Of a stretch of 64,000 nucleotides of DNA, positions 48,042 to 56,714 are shown one piece after another. The position numbers and the translations under genes are program-made. This DNA comes from Paludibaculum fermentans (GTDB taxonomy: Bacteria; Acidobacteriota; Terriglobia; Bryobacterales; Bryobacteraceae), in assembly GCF_015277775.1 (NCBI RefSeq), contig NZ_CP063849.1, positions 3,906,001 through 3,970,000 of the forward strand, read 5' to 3'. Numbering within the stretch: the stretch's first letter is position 1; the number at the start of each line of letters is the position of its first letter. The notes beneath the pieces were generated by a model. It did no database searches, had not been told where the DNA came from, and worked only from the letters and a program-made list of their open reading frames with translations.

Positions 48042-48851
48042 CTAGCCGGCCAGTGGCGTCTCATACAGAGGCTCCTCGTCGTCCGTCACCGCGCCCTCCA
48101 CCAGGTGCCCGGGGATCATCTGCAGGTCGCTGGGCAGAAACTCGCACAGATACTCCTGCGCGTACATCCGCTCGCCCAGCGCCACGCGTTCCTGCGCCAG
48201 CACCTCCGGCCGGAACCGCTCGCACTCCGCCGCCGAGACCTTGAACCGCGCCCAGCCCGCCTCCTCGTCGTGCCAGGCGTCGTGGAAGAACCCGCTCTGC
48301 CCGTGCGGCGTCGAGATCAGCCACAACAATCCATCCGACAGCACCCGCATGGGCCGCGTCGCCGTGTAAACGCTGTCCTCGATCAGCGCTGCCTCGTCCA
48401 GAATCAGGAACCCCACGTTGTCGAACCCGCGGATCGTCCCCTCCTGGCCCGGCAGCCCGATGATCGACGACCCGTTCGGGAGCTTCACCGAAGCCGCCTC
48501 CCGCGGATCCCGCACCACCGGACCCTTCAGGAACCGCTGCACCTTCTCCAGGAACAGCCCGCTCTGCCGCTGCGACGGCGCGACACACAGCACCGTCGTG
48601 CCCGGATGATGCTCAGCGAAGTGCAGCGCCCGCAGCGCCGTCACCGTCGACTTGCCCCACTGCCGCGAACAACACAGCAGCACGCGCCGCGCGTCGGTAT
48701 CCAGAACCTCCTGCTGGCGGGCATCCGCCTCAAAGCCAAACTCCGCCCGCGCCCACGCCGAGGGCGTCTTCACCAGTGCCGGTCCACGCCGCACCCGCTT
48801 CAACTGCTCCATCACACTCCGAGCCATGCTCTCCACACTGGAAGCAAACAT
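48042..48851 (-). CDS. Terminase large subunit, ATPase half
   Basis: This 269-aa protein has a terminase ATPase domain: Walker A CSRQWGKST (61-69), Walker B FLILDEA (148-154) and coupling motif ISTPHGQSGFF. ATG 48851 follows AGGAG. It ends with TAG (48044-48042). Eleven sense codons in the same frame lead into the nuclease gene, so the pair equals a TerL of about 500 aa interrupted by one amber codon. No capsid, portal or tail gene is nearby, so this is a remnant or domesticated motor. Confidence 0.85.
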   Translation of the reverse strand: MFASSVESMARSVMEQLKRVRRGPALVKTPSAWARAEFGFEADARQQEVLDTDARRVLLCCSRQWGKSTVTALRALHFAEHHPGTTVLCVAPSQRQSGLFLEKVQRFLKGPVVRDPREAASVKLPNGSSIIGLPGQEGTIRGFDNVGFLILDEAALIEDSVYTATRPMRVLSDGLLWLISTPHGQSGFFHDAWHDEEAGWARFKVSAAECERFRPEVLAQERVALGERMYAQEYLCEFLPSDLQMIPGHLVEGAVTDDEEPLYETPLAG

Positions 48852-49340
48852 ATGAATGCTCCTCACCTTTCCGGCCGCACTTCGCAGCCGCCAAGAGCAT
48901 TACCCCAGGCAATTGAATTCCAGCCCCACGTTTCCCCCAAGCCATTGATAACAAACAGAAGATATTCTCTGAATTGCGGAACTGCCGGGGAGCGCACCCC
49001 GCAAAACCGCCCGAAACCGGGCTCCGGAGGGCGTGCGGCGGCCGGAATCCCGGGCTTTGGAGCGGACTTTGGTCGAGTGCGCGACGGGCGCGGAGGAGGG
49101 GAACGGCGGGTGAGGGAAGCGGAGGGGAACGGCTGCGAGGGGACGAAAGAGAGGTCGAGCGGGCAGAGCTACGCGTGGGTCCAGGATGATCTAGTACTAC
49201 TTCAGGGCCAATCCAGCCTGGGCTGCCCGGGCGATGGCCGGGTGGCACCCCGTGAGTTCCACTACGAGCGATCCACCCAGGTTGTGCCGGCCAGGCCCAT
49301 CCGTTGCGAACTCCGCGCGGATGGGCCCGGCCGTCGGCGT
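48852..49340. other. Intergenic region between terminase and M91 peptidase
   Basis: No gene supported. An AT-rich patch at about 48935-48975 probably holds the minus-strand promoter of the terminase genes. The M91 terminator hairpin is at 49294-49327. The rest is GC-rich and purine-biased without further structure. Confidence 0.4.
49294..49327 (-). terminator. Hairpin downstream of the M91-type peptidase
   Basis: GGCCCATCCG (49294-49303) pairs perfectly with CGGATGGGCC (49318-49327), and flanking GCCGGCC/GGCCG lengthen the stem. It begins 13 nt after the peptidase stop. Symmetric, so it may also block readthrough from the other side. Confidence 0.6.
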
Positions 49341-50387
49341 TTAAAACATGGTCCCTTTGTAGCCCTTGCTACTCACCTGGCCGTGCATCGTCTGCATCAG
49401 CTCAGAGGAGTGCCGGTTGTTGGCGTACTCTTTGCGCTGCTTCAGGCCAAGGTCGGCCCGGAAGGAGTTCTCGGTCATCCGCCAGTTGGTGAACGGCCCG
49501 ATGCCCGAGGTCATCGCCTCTTCCTCCCAGCCCCCAGCCACCACGCGGCGGCCGGCCATCATGCGCCAGGCGTGGACCAGTTCGTGCGCCAGAATGACGG
49601 CGTCCAGGGTCTTGGTCGTTTCCGTCTTGCCCCGCAGCAGCTTCTTCTCGGCCTCAATGTCGTTGCGGAAATCGTACTCGAAGGTCTTCTGGTTCATCAC
49701 GCGGATCTGCGCGTCGGTCCCGGCTCCTGGCATCGCATAGTCGTAGAGCAGGAAACACAGCGGGTAGTACACCGAGTCCGGCATGTACTTGATGCCGCAG
49801 ATCATGTCGTCAAATTCGGTCGGCGAAATGTTCAGCTTCGCGGCCAGTTCCTGCTCCGGACGGCGGAACCGCGAGTGCGTGATCCTCGGCTCCAGACTCA
49901 TCCCCAGGTGGGCCCGGTTCAGCATCGCCCTCATGATCGGCGCAGTCTCCGACTTCTTCGTCGCCTGCCCCAGTTGCTGCATCTGCAGCTTGATCTGCGC
50001 CTTCTTGTCGGTGCGGTCGTCCTTGGCGTCCAGGCCTCTCCACGCCGACTCGCTGCCTTTCAGCGCCAGCTCGATGTTGTGGTGCGCCGGCCGGAACGGC
50101 TTGATCGCGGCCGCGGTCCCGTTGGCCGTCGTGTTGGGATCCATCTTGGCCGCGTTGTCCTGATAGTCGTCGCCGACGTGAATCTTCACGCGCTTCCCCG
50201 TCACTTGCAGGCTCTGGAACAGCATGCGGCCTGTCTTCGTCTTCCTCAGCATCTCCAGCAGGACGACGATCCGGTCGCGGAACGGAACGAACTCCTCCAT
50301 CGTCAGGACTTTGCCCGTCGTGAGTGCGCTGCCTTGCCATCCAGTAATCAGGATCGACTGGCAGGGAATGTACGTGGATTCAATCAT
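49341..50387 (-). CDS. M91-type zinc metallopeptidase (NleD-like)
   Basis: This 348-aa protein carries HExxH as AHELVH (His268, Glu269, His272) and a downstream acidic cluster GWEEEA (287-291) for the third zinc ligand, with TENSFRADLGLKQRKEY near the end. This pattern fits the peptidase M91 family, which includes the type III effector NleD. The N-terminal 170 residues are of unknown type. ATG 50387 follows AGGAGAAGC. Isolated gene with its own terminator; delivery system not visible. Confidence 0.8.
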   Translation of the reverse strand: MIESTYIPCQSILITGWQGSALTTGKVLTMEEFVPFRDRIVVLLEMLRKTKTGRMLFQSLQVTGKRVKIHVGDDYQDNAAKMDPNTTANGTAAAIKPFRPAHHNIELALKGSESAWRGLDAKDDRTDKKAQIKLQMQQLGQATKKSETAPIMRAMLNRAHLGMSLEPRITHSRFRRPEQELAAKLNISPTEFDDMICGIKYMPDSVYYPLCFLLYDYAMPGAGTDAQIRVMNQKTFEYDFRNDIEAEKKLLRGKTETTKTLDAVILAHELVHAWRMMAGRRVVAGGWEEEAMTSGIGPFTNWRMTENSFRADLGLKQRKEYANNRHSSELMQTMHGQVSSKGYKGTMF

Positions 50388-51088
50388 TTTCTGCTTCTCC
50401 TCGATAATTCGACCGGATCTCTGCCCCGCCTGCTCGAGCCGCCCAACTGCGCCGGCGCCCGGACGTCCATGCGGGATCTCCGCCCACCTGGGCGGCTTCC
50501 CCAAACCTGGCATCGGATTGCCCAGGGCGAGCCGGTTGGCTGGGGAACACGCGCTGCGCGGTTCCGCCGGCCTCGTTATGCCCTGCTCTCTTCTCTCTTC
50601 AGACGCGGACTGGGTGATTGCACAACGACGATCCTCGCCTCCGGGTTCGCTCCCAGGTCAGCGTCGATGGCGATCCGCACCGCTGCCGTGGCCGGTAATT
50701 CTCCACGACACGCGCGGACTGCGGGCATTCTCCGAGTTGCCCCAGCCACCGGCTCGTCCCCCGGACGGGCGCCGGATGCCCTTGTTTTTCTGTCTTCCTC
50801 CCAGCACCGCTGCCATGCCCACTCTTCCACCCTCGATGTGACCTGTCCCCCCGACGCTGGGTTACACCGATTGCCAGTTCAGATTCCAAATAGTATACAC
50901 AAGGGTGCAAGAACGAGACACCCTTGCTTACGTGACTCTTCGCCCAGTGGTACTACAGCGGGCGCGCGCGTTGCATCTTTCGTCTCATCGGGTACTGTTT
51001 GGTCAAGTTTCCAGCGGGCCAGAGCCACCTTCCGGCTACCCCCGGGAACCCAATCGCCCCTGCCCGCATCTGGTACTACGGACCCTTT
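50388..51088. other. Gene-free 700-bp region with an 8-bp inverted repeat
   Basis: No gene supported. A perfect inverted repeat CAAGGGTG-N11-CACCCTTG lies at 50900-50926, next to an AT-rich stretch with TATACT on the minus strand. It may be an orphan terminator or an operator. The rest contains the upstream regions of the divergent M91 and VWA genes. Confidence 0.45.
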
Positions 51089-52066
51089 GTGACCCGAACC
51101 ATCGCCCCATCCTCGCGGACCCTGACTCGCCGGGCCTGGCTCGCGGCCGCCGGACTGGCCGGAGCCTGCCTGGCCAGCGCCCAGCCGCCCGAGCCGTCGG
51201 ACGACCAGCCGATCTTCTCCTCCAACGTCCGCGTGGTCAGCCTGCTGGCCACGGTCGCCACGAAGAAGGGCGAGATCGTCCGCGACCTCACCAAGGACGA
51301 CTTCACGCTGCTGGAGGACGGCCGGCCCCAGTCCATCCGCTACTTCTCGCGCGAGACCGACCTGCCGCTCACGCTGGGTCTGCTCATCGACACCTCGATG
51401 AGCCAGGAGAAGGTGCTCGACAAGGAACGCGGAGCCTCGTTCCGCTTCATCGACCAGGTGCTGCGCGACACCAAGGACCAGTTCTTCATCCTGCAGTTCG
51501 ACATGGGCGTCTATGTCCGGCAGAAGCTGACGGCCTCCCGCAAGGAGCTCGACGAGGCGCTCAACTATGTCGACACGCCCACGCGCCGAGAGCTGAACAT
51601 GCCCAGCGGAGCCGGCACCCGCCTGTATGACGCGGTGGTCGTCTCCAGCCGCGACGTCATGAAGGACCGGCACGACCGCAAGGCGATCATCATTATGTCC
51701 GACGGGGTGGACACCGGCAGCCAGGCCACCTTTGCCGAGTCGCTGGAGGTGGCCCAGCGCAACGACACCCTGATCTACTCCATCTACTTCTCCGACTCTG
51801 GAGCCTACTTCGGAGGAGCCCCGGATGGCCGCGGAGTCCTGGAACGCCTGGCCCGCGAAACGGGAGGCGGCTTCTTCGAAGTGACCAGGAAGCGGCCCAT
51901 TGAGCAGATCTTCGCGACGATCCAGGACGAGTTGAGAAGCCAGTACAGCCTGGGGTTCGTGAGTGATGTGCCGGTGACAGTTCACGGTTTCCGCAAGCTC
52001 CAGCTCACGGCCAAGACGAAGGGCCTGCAGGTGCAGGCACGGGACCGCTACTGGGCCGCGCGCTAG
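51089..52066 (+). CDS. Acidobacterial VWFA-related secreted protein
   Basis: This 325-aa protein has an N-terminal leader with twin arginine (LTRRAWLAAAGLAG), then a VWA domain with MIDAS LLIDTSMSQ (D-x-S-x-S), and the family ending LQVQARDRYWAAR. GTG 51089 gives the cleanest leader but has no ribosome site, so the exact start is uncertain; the frame extends 90 bp upstream. Second member of the family in the window; role unknown. Confidence 0.88.
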   Translation: MTRTIAPSSRTLTRRAWLAAAGLAGACLASAQPPEPSDDQPIFSSNVRVVSLLATVATKKGEIVRDLTKDDFTLLEDGRPQSIRYFSRETDLPLTLGLLIDTSMSQEKVLDKERGASFRFIDQVLRDTKDQFFILQFDMGVYVRQKLTASRKELDEALNYVDTPTRRELNMPSGAGTRLYDAVVVSSRDVMKDRHDRKAIIIMSDGVDTGSQATFAESLEVAQRNDTLIYSIYFSDSGAYFGGAPDGRGVLERLARETGGGFFEVTRKRPIEQIFATIQDELRSQYSLGFVSDVPVTVHGFRKLQLTAKTKGLQVQARDRYWAAR

Positions 52067-52226
52067 CGGGGACGTTATCCCACCGGGGACGTTTATCCCC
52101 TGTCCCGAAACGCACGAGATCCGCACTGCCCGGAGGGCCGCCAGGTGGACAGGGCGGAAACGTCCCCCCACCGAAAAGGCCCCAGCAACCCCTGCCCGGT
52201 CCCATCCCGGAATGCGAAGATAGACT

Positions 52227-52865
52227 GTGCAGTTCGAGGACGAATTACAGCAGGTACTCCCGCCCGGCCTCCCCAACCGGGAGGAGCTCATCATCAAGGG
52301 CGCAGCCCATCTCCGCCTCATCGTGGAGACGAACGAACAGTTCAACCTGACACGCATCACCACGCCGCGCGAAGCCGCCATCAAGCACGTGCTCGACTCG
52401 ATTCTGCCGTGGCGCCTGTTCGAAAAGGCCGGCCTGGTGCTGGACGCGGGGACCGGACCCGGCTTCCCCGGCCTGCCCCTGGCGATCGTCCTGCCCCATG
52501 TCCGCTGGGTCCTGGCCGAGTCCACCCAGAAGAAGGCGGCCTTCGTGGAAGCAGCCGCCCAGGCCCTGGGCATCGGGAACGTGGAGGTGATGCCGCTGCG
52601 CGCCGAGGACGTCCTCAAGAAGGCCCGCATGGACCTGATCACGGCCCGGGCGGTGGCGCCGCTCACCAAGGCCGCCGCGCTGTTCGGGCCGGCCGTTCGG
52701 CAGGGTACGCGCGCGCTGCTGTATAAGGGGCCCGACGCCGAACTGGAGATCGCCGAAGCCCTTCCGGAGGCCCGCAAGCGCCGTCTGCTGATGAAGGTGG
52801 TGGAGCGGTTCGAGCTGCCGGAGAATCTGGGCGTCCGCTGTATCGTCGAGCTGACCCAGGGGTAG
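52227..52865 (+). CDS. rsmG: 16S rRNA 7-methylguanosine-527 methyltransferase
   Basis: This 212-aa SAM methyltransferase matches RsmG/GidB: NEQFNLTRITTPREAAIKHV (52-67 region), the SAM loop LVLDAGTGPGFPGLPLAI, and the motif DLITARAVAPL. Start GTG 52227. It methylates G527 of 16S rRNA; loss confers low-level streptomycin resistance in many bacteria. It stands alone here rather than beside gidA/parA. Confidence 0.95.
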   Translation: MQFEDELQQVLPPGLPNREELIIKGAAHLRLIVETNEQFNLTRITTPREAAIKHVLDSILPWRLFEKAGLVLDAGTGPGFPGLPLAIVLPHVRWVLAESTQKKAAFVEAAAQALGIGNVEVMPLRAEDVLKKARMDLITARAVAPLTKAAALFGPAVRQGTRALLYKGPDAELEIAEALPEARKRRLLMKVVERFELPENLGVRCIVELTQG

Positions 52866-53036
52866 CCGGGCGCCGCTCTCCACGGTGCGAACCGCGACCG
52901 GCAGGGCGCGGGCCACTGGCTTCCCTGGTTGGTGGCACTGGCTGGTTGGTTGATTGCTTGGGGCGTTTTGGGGGCTCCTCCGCTCCCTCACGGTCGCGGC
53001 TCAAGGCGCGTGGGTCGTGTTGCCTCGTCGGCGGAG

Positions 53037-54437
53037 TCAGCGCTTTAGCGCTATTACCGTGTGCCGGGCTTGCACGGTGAACGCCACGCCGCGGTCCAGG
53101 CCGGTGGCCTTCCACGTCACGTCCGGAGCCCGGGGGATCGAGGCTACCGACACCGTGGCTGAACTCGTCTCCGGCAGAGCCGCCCGCACCCACGCGGGCA
53201 CCACGAACCGCCCCGCCTCCGGAGCCGCCACACAGAGCGCCATCACCATGGCCCGGTTCTGCGCATCCGAAGCGGTCACCGCCACCAGCGCCAGGCGGTC
53301 CGGCCCGATTCCTGTCCACGACAGGCTCAACGGAGCCGCCCCCAGCACGCTGTCTCCGGCCGGCAGCACGGCCGGGAAGCCCGGCGTCATCGTCAGCACA
53401 AACGACAGGCCCGCCACCGCCTTGCCGCCCATCGACTGCACCAGCAACCGCCCGCCCTCCAGGAACGGCCCGTTCGGCAGCGGATCCAGCGTCCGCGTAT
53501 AGAAGCCCGGCGACCGCAGGGCCAGCGCCCGCGCCTGCGGCCCGTTCGCAATGGTGATGCGGGCACCCGCATCCAGTCCCTCCCCAGGCACGCGGCCTGT
53601 CATCTGCGCCAGGATCGACCCGCGCGGATCGAAGCCCTCATCCGCCCGGTAGAGCCCGCAACTGCCCGGAAGCAGCGATGGCCAGCTCGCCTCCTCACCG
53701 CGCACGGTGAACAGCGCCGCGCCCTCATCCGTCGCCCGGGCTCCCTGATATGACCGCGACAGCACGATGAGCCCTGTCCGGCCGGGCCGCCCGAGTGCGC
53801 TTGTCCAAGCATCCGCTGGACACGGCTGCCCCTTCTCGCTGACGGCCATCGCAATCGTATTGCCCGGAACGCCGTCGGCGCCCACCGCCGTGACCGGCAC
53901 GCCGCAGCCCAACGGGACAGAGGCCGGAACACGCGCCCGCACTTCGTCGGTCCCATCGCCGCGGGAGCGCCGGACCACCGCCACGCGCACCCCGCCCATC
54001 CACAACTCGACAGCCGGTGCTCCGGTCGCAACCAGTGAAAGCAACCCGCCGCGCTCCACCGCGGCCTTCTTCGCCGGCTCATACAAGCCTGGAGACGCCG
54101 CCCCGATCACTACGGACACCGGCTTGCTCTTCCGGCCATCCACGGTGACGCTGAGCGGCACAACACCGGGCTTCAGGCGGAACGGCAGCGCGACCTCCAA
54201 CTCCTCCGGAGCGCTGCGCAACATCGGAGCCACCTGCCCGCCCACCTCGACGCGCACGCTGCCGGGACTCAAGCGCAAGCCGCCGATCACCGCGCGGCTA
54301 CCAGGGTGCAAACCGGAACCAGGCAATCCCGGCGCGATCCGGCTGGCGCCGTTGCGCACGGCATCCGCCGTCACCACAGGGGGTTGCTGCGCGAGGAGCG
54401 AGGTGCCGGCCAGAATCCAGAGGCAGTGTCTCAACAT
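53037..54437 (-). CDS. Secreted protein with Solibacter-type (TIGR03437-like) domains
   Basis: This 466-aa protein has a signal peptide (MLRHCLWILAGTSLLAQ) and beta-rich IPT/TIG-like domains, with the pattern GSRAVIGGLRLSPGSVRVEV, LEVALPFRLKPGVVPLSVTV and VVIGAASPGLYEP typical of the TIGR03437 group. Similar segments recur to the C-terminus. No catalytic motif. Likely extracellular; function unknown. Convergent with rsmG. Confidence 0.8.
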   Translation of the reverse strand: MLRHCLWILAGTSLLAQQPPVVTADAVRNGASRIAPGLPGSGLHPGSRAVIGGLRLSPGSVRVEVGGQVAPMLRSAPEELEVALPFRLKPGVVPLSVTVDGRKSKPVSVVIGAASPGLYEPAKKAAVERGGLLSLVATGAPAVELWMGGVRVAVVRRSRGDGTDEVRARVPASVPLGCGVPVTAVGADGVPGNTIAMAVSEKGQPCPADAWTSALGRPGRTGLIVLSRSYQGARATDEGAALFTVRGEEASWPSLLPGSCGLYRADEGFDPRGSILAQMTGRVPGEGLDAGARITIANGPQARALALRSPGFYTRTLDPLPNGPFLEGGRLLVQSMGGKAVAGLSFVLTMTPGFPAVLPAGDSVLGAAPLSLSWTGIGPDRLALVAVTASDAQNRAMVMALCVAAPEAGRFVVPAWVRAALPETSSATVSVASIPRAPDVTWKATGLDRGVAFTVQARHTVIALKR

Positions 54438-54498
54438 GCTGATGGGTCTCTAAACAGGCTACGATGTTCCACAGGCCCGCACGGGCAACCGTTTCCAC

Positions 54499-56712
54499 AT
54501 GACCCTGCGCCAGGTACTGCGATACACCAGCCGCGACCTGCGCGGAGCACCGTGGCGCTCGCTCGGCGTCATCCTCTCGCTCGCCTCCGCCGTCGCCTCC
54601 GTCTACATCGCTGTTGCCTGTCTCTCGTCGTTCCGGCTCTTCCTGGTGGGCGGCTCGCGGCAGTGGCTGGGCGCGGATCTGCAAGTGAATCTGGATCGCG
54701 TACCGCTGCCGGAAGACCTCGCTGCCCTGCCCGCGCGGTTGGCGCGCTCGACGGCGGTCATCGAGACCTTGGTCAACGCCCGCTCGCCCGAAACCGGTGA
54801 AAGCGCGCCGATCGTGCTGAAGGCGGTGGAACCCGGCGATTACCCCTTCTACGGCGCCTTGTCTGTCGCTCCGCCGCAACCGCTCACGTCGGCGCTAGCC
54901 AGTCAGCAGGTGGCGGTGAGTCCGGAACTGCTTGCCGCACTCGGCATCCCGATCGGCGGACTTGTGGAGATCAACGGCCATCGCTTCACCGCCGCCGTCA
55001 CCATCGTGCGCGAACCCGACCGCTTCGCCGCGTCGCCTTACACGTTCAACCGAGTCCTGATGAGCCGCGCGTCGCTGGAAGACTCCGGGGTTCTGCGCCG
55101 CGGGAACAACCTGAACGGACGCCTTCTCTTCGGTCTGCGCGACCCGTCCACCCTGCTGGAAGCACGAGCGCTGTTGGAAGCGCGCTTTCCGGACGCCGAC
55201 ATCGCCGACTACCACCAACCCGACCCGCGCACCGTGCAGACGCTCGACTCCGCCGGCTTCTTCCTGGCGATTGGCCTGATTCTGTCCCTGCTCTCCTCGT
55301 TCATCGCCTCCGCGCTGCTGCTGCATCTGCACCTCGACACCCACCTCGACACGATGGCGATCCTGAAGGTGTTGGGCGCGGGTACGCGGCAGCTCTTGCT
55401 CCTTTCCGCCGCATACACCGCCGCGCTCGCCGGTGGCGCGTGCGTGCTGGGACTGGCCGCGGGCGAGATTGTGGTGCGCGTCATGCTCCCGTTGTTCGAG
55501 CACTGGTTTCGCCTCCAACTGCCGCCGCATCCGCTGCTGCCCGCGCTGGGTTGGTCGCTCGCCGCCTGCCTGCTCGCCGGATTCCTGCTCTTCGTGCGAA
55601 ATTCGGCGCTCTCCGTCCGCGTGCGTCCGCTACGCCTGTTCCGCCGTCACTTCGAACACGCACACCGTCTGCTGCTGCGACCGGGCCGCCGGCTGGCATC
55701 GACGATCAGTGCGCTGGCCGCGGGGGCCGCGCTGCTTGTGCTCATGTCGATTCTCGAACTCGGCCTCACTCCAGCTCTTTCGCACGCGCTGCTGTCGCCC
55801 GAATCCGATCTGGGCATCGTCAGCCATCCGCAGCAGCAGTTCGCCGAGTTGCAGGCGTGGCTCGCCGCGCATCCCGAGTACCCACGCATCGAGCGCACCT
55901 TTCCGGTGGTTCGCCTGCGGCTGAAGCAGGTAAATGGCCAAGCCTCGCTCGCCGATCGCATGTGGTGGGCAAACTGCCGCGACAACGGCACGCTTGCCCA
56001 GGGGGCAGCCGTTCTCTCGCCCGCGCAGGCGCAAGCGTTGGGCGTGAACACCGGGTCGACGCTCGACTTTCAACTGCCTGGGCGCACTTTGCGGGTGCGC
56101 GTCGTCGAGATCGAGGATCGCAAAACCCTCATCCAGTCGCTGATCGGCATCGACCTCGCCTGCGCCGACGTGAGTGACGCGCACCTGCTGAAGTACGTCA
56201 CCTTTCGCGTGGACCGCGCACGGACGCCGGCCTTCCGGCGCGAGCTGTCGAAGGCCTTTCCGACGCTGGTGCACATCTCGCGCAGCGACGTGGAAGATCT
56301 GAGCCAGGAGGTCGTTGACCACGGACTGCTGCTCGTTCGTGCGGGATTCAGCGCGGTCGCGTTCTCCTGCGCGCTGATCATGGTGCTGATCGCGGCAGCG
56401 GAAGCGCGGCAGCGCCGGCCGGAGACCGCAATTCTGCGAGTGTTGGGTGCAAGCAGGAGCAGGCTGATGCGCCGCGCACTGCGAACGTACGGCGCATCCG
56501 GGGCCATCGCCGGAGCAATGGGAGGAATGATTGGCGCGCTGGCGGCGTACCTGTTGATCGCGAGAATGACGCACACGTCGACGGCACTGTCTGTTTACGC
56601 ACCAGCGCTGCTGGCGGTACCATTGACGAGCGCAGTGGCCGTCTGCGCCGGATGGTTGGCCACCCGGCGCGTGCTGAAGATCCGGCCGATGGAAACGCTG
56701 CGCGAGCAGTAG
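54499..56712 (+). CDS. FtsX/MacB-type ABC transporter permease
   Basis: This 737-aa protein has the layout of large FtsX-family permeases: one N-terminal helix (about 22-45), an external domain, three helices (about 255-370), a second external domain and three C-terminal helices (about 625-720), ending RRVLKIRPMETLREQ. FtsX motifs such as LKVLGAGTRQLLLL and LRVLGASRSRLMRR are repeated, indicating internal duplication. No ATPase partner is adjacent, so it probably works with an unlinked one, as a lipid or lipoprotein exporter. Confidence 0.88.
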   Translation: MTLRQVLRYTSRDLRGAPWRSLGVILSLASAVASVYIAVACLSSFRLFLVGGSRQWLGADLQVNLDRVPLPEDLAALPARLARSTAVIETLVNARSPETGESAPIVLKAVEPGDYPFYGALSVAPPQPLTSALASQQVAVSPELLAALGIPIGGLVEINGHRFTAAVTIVREPDRFAASPYTFNRVLMSRASLEDSGVLRRGNNLNGRLLFGLRDPSTLLEARALLEARFPDADIADYHQPDPRTVQTLDSAGFFLAIGLILSLLSSFIASALLLHLHLDTHLDTMAILKVLGAGTRQLLLLSAAYTAALAGGACVLGLAAGEIVVRVMLPLFEHWFRLQLPPHPLLPALGWSLAACLLAGFLLFVRNSALSVRVRPLRLFRRHFEHAHRLLLRPGRRLASTISALAAGAALLVLMSILELGLTPALSHALLSPESDLGIVSHPQQQFAELQAWLAAHPEYPRIERTFPVVRLRLKQVNGQASLADRMWWANCRDNGTLAQGAAVLSPAQAQALGVNTGSTLDFQLPGRTLRVRVVEIEDRKTLIQSLIGIDLACADVSDAHLLKYVTFRVDRARTPAFRRELSKAFPTLVHISRSDVEDLSQEVVDHGLLLVRAGFSAVAFSCALIMVLIAAAEARQRRPETAILRVLGASRSRLMRRALRTYGASGAIAGAMGGMIGALAAYLLIARMTHTSTALSVYAPALLAVPLTSAVAVCAGWLATRRVLKIRPMETLREQ

Positions 56713-56714
56713 CT

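Noticed and set aside
47616-51092. Long plus-strand open frame of 1158 codons
   Set aside because: It is antisense to the terminase and M91 genes and has Arg/Pro/His-rich composition typical of shadow frames.
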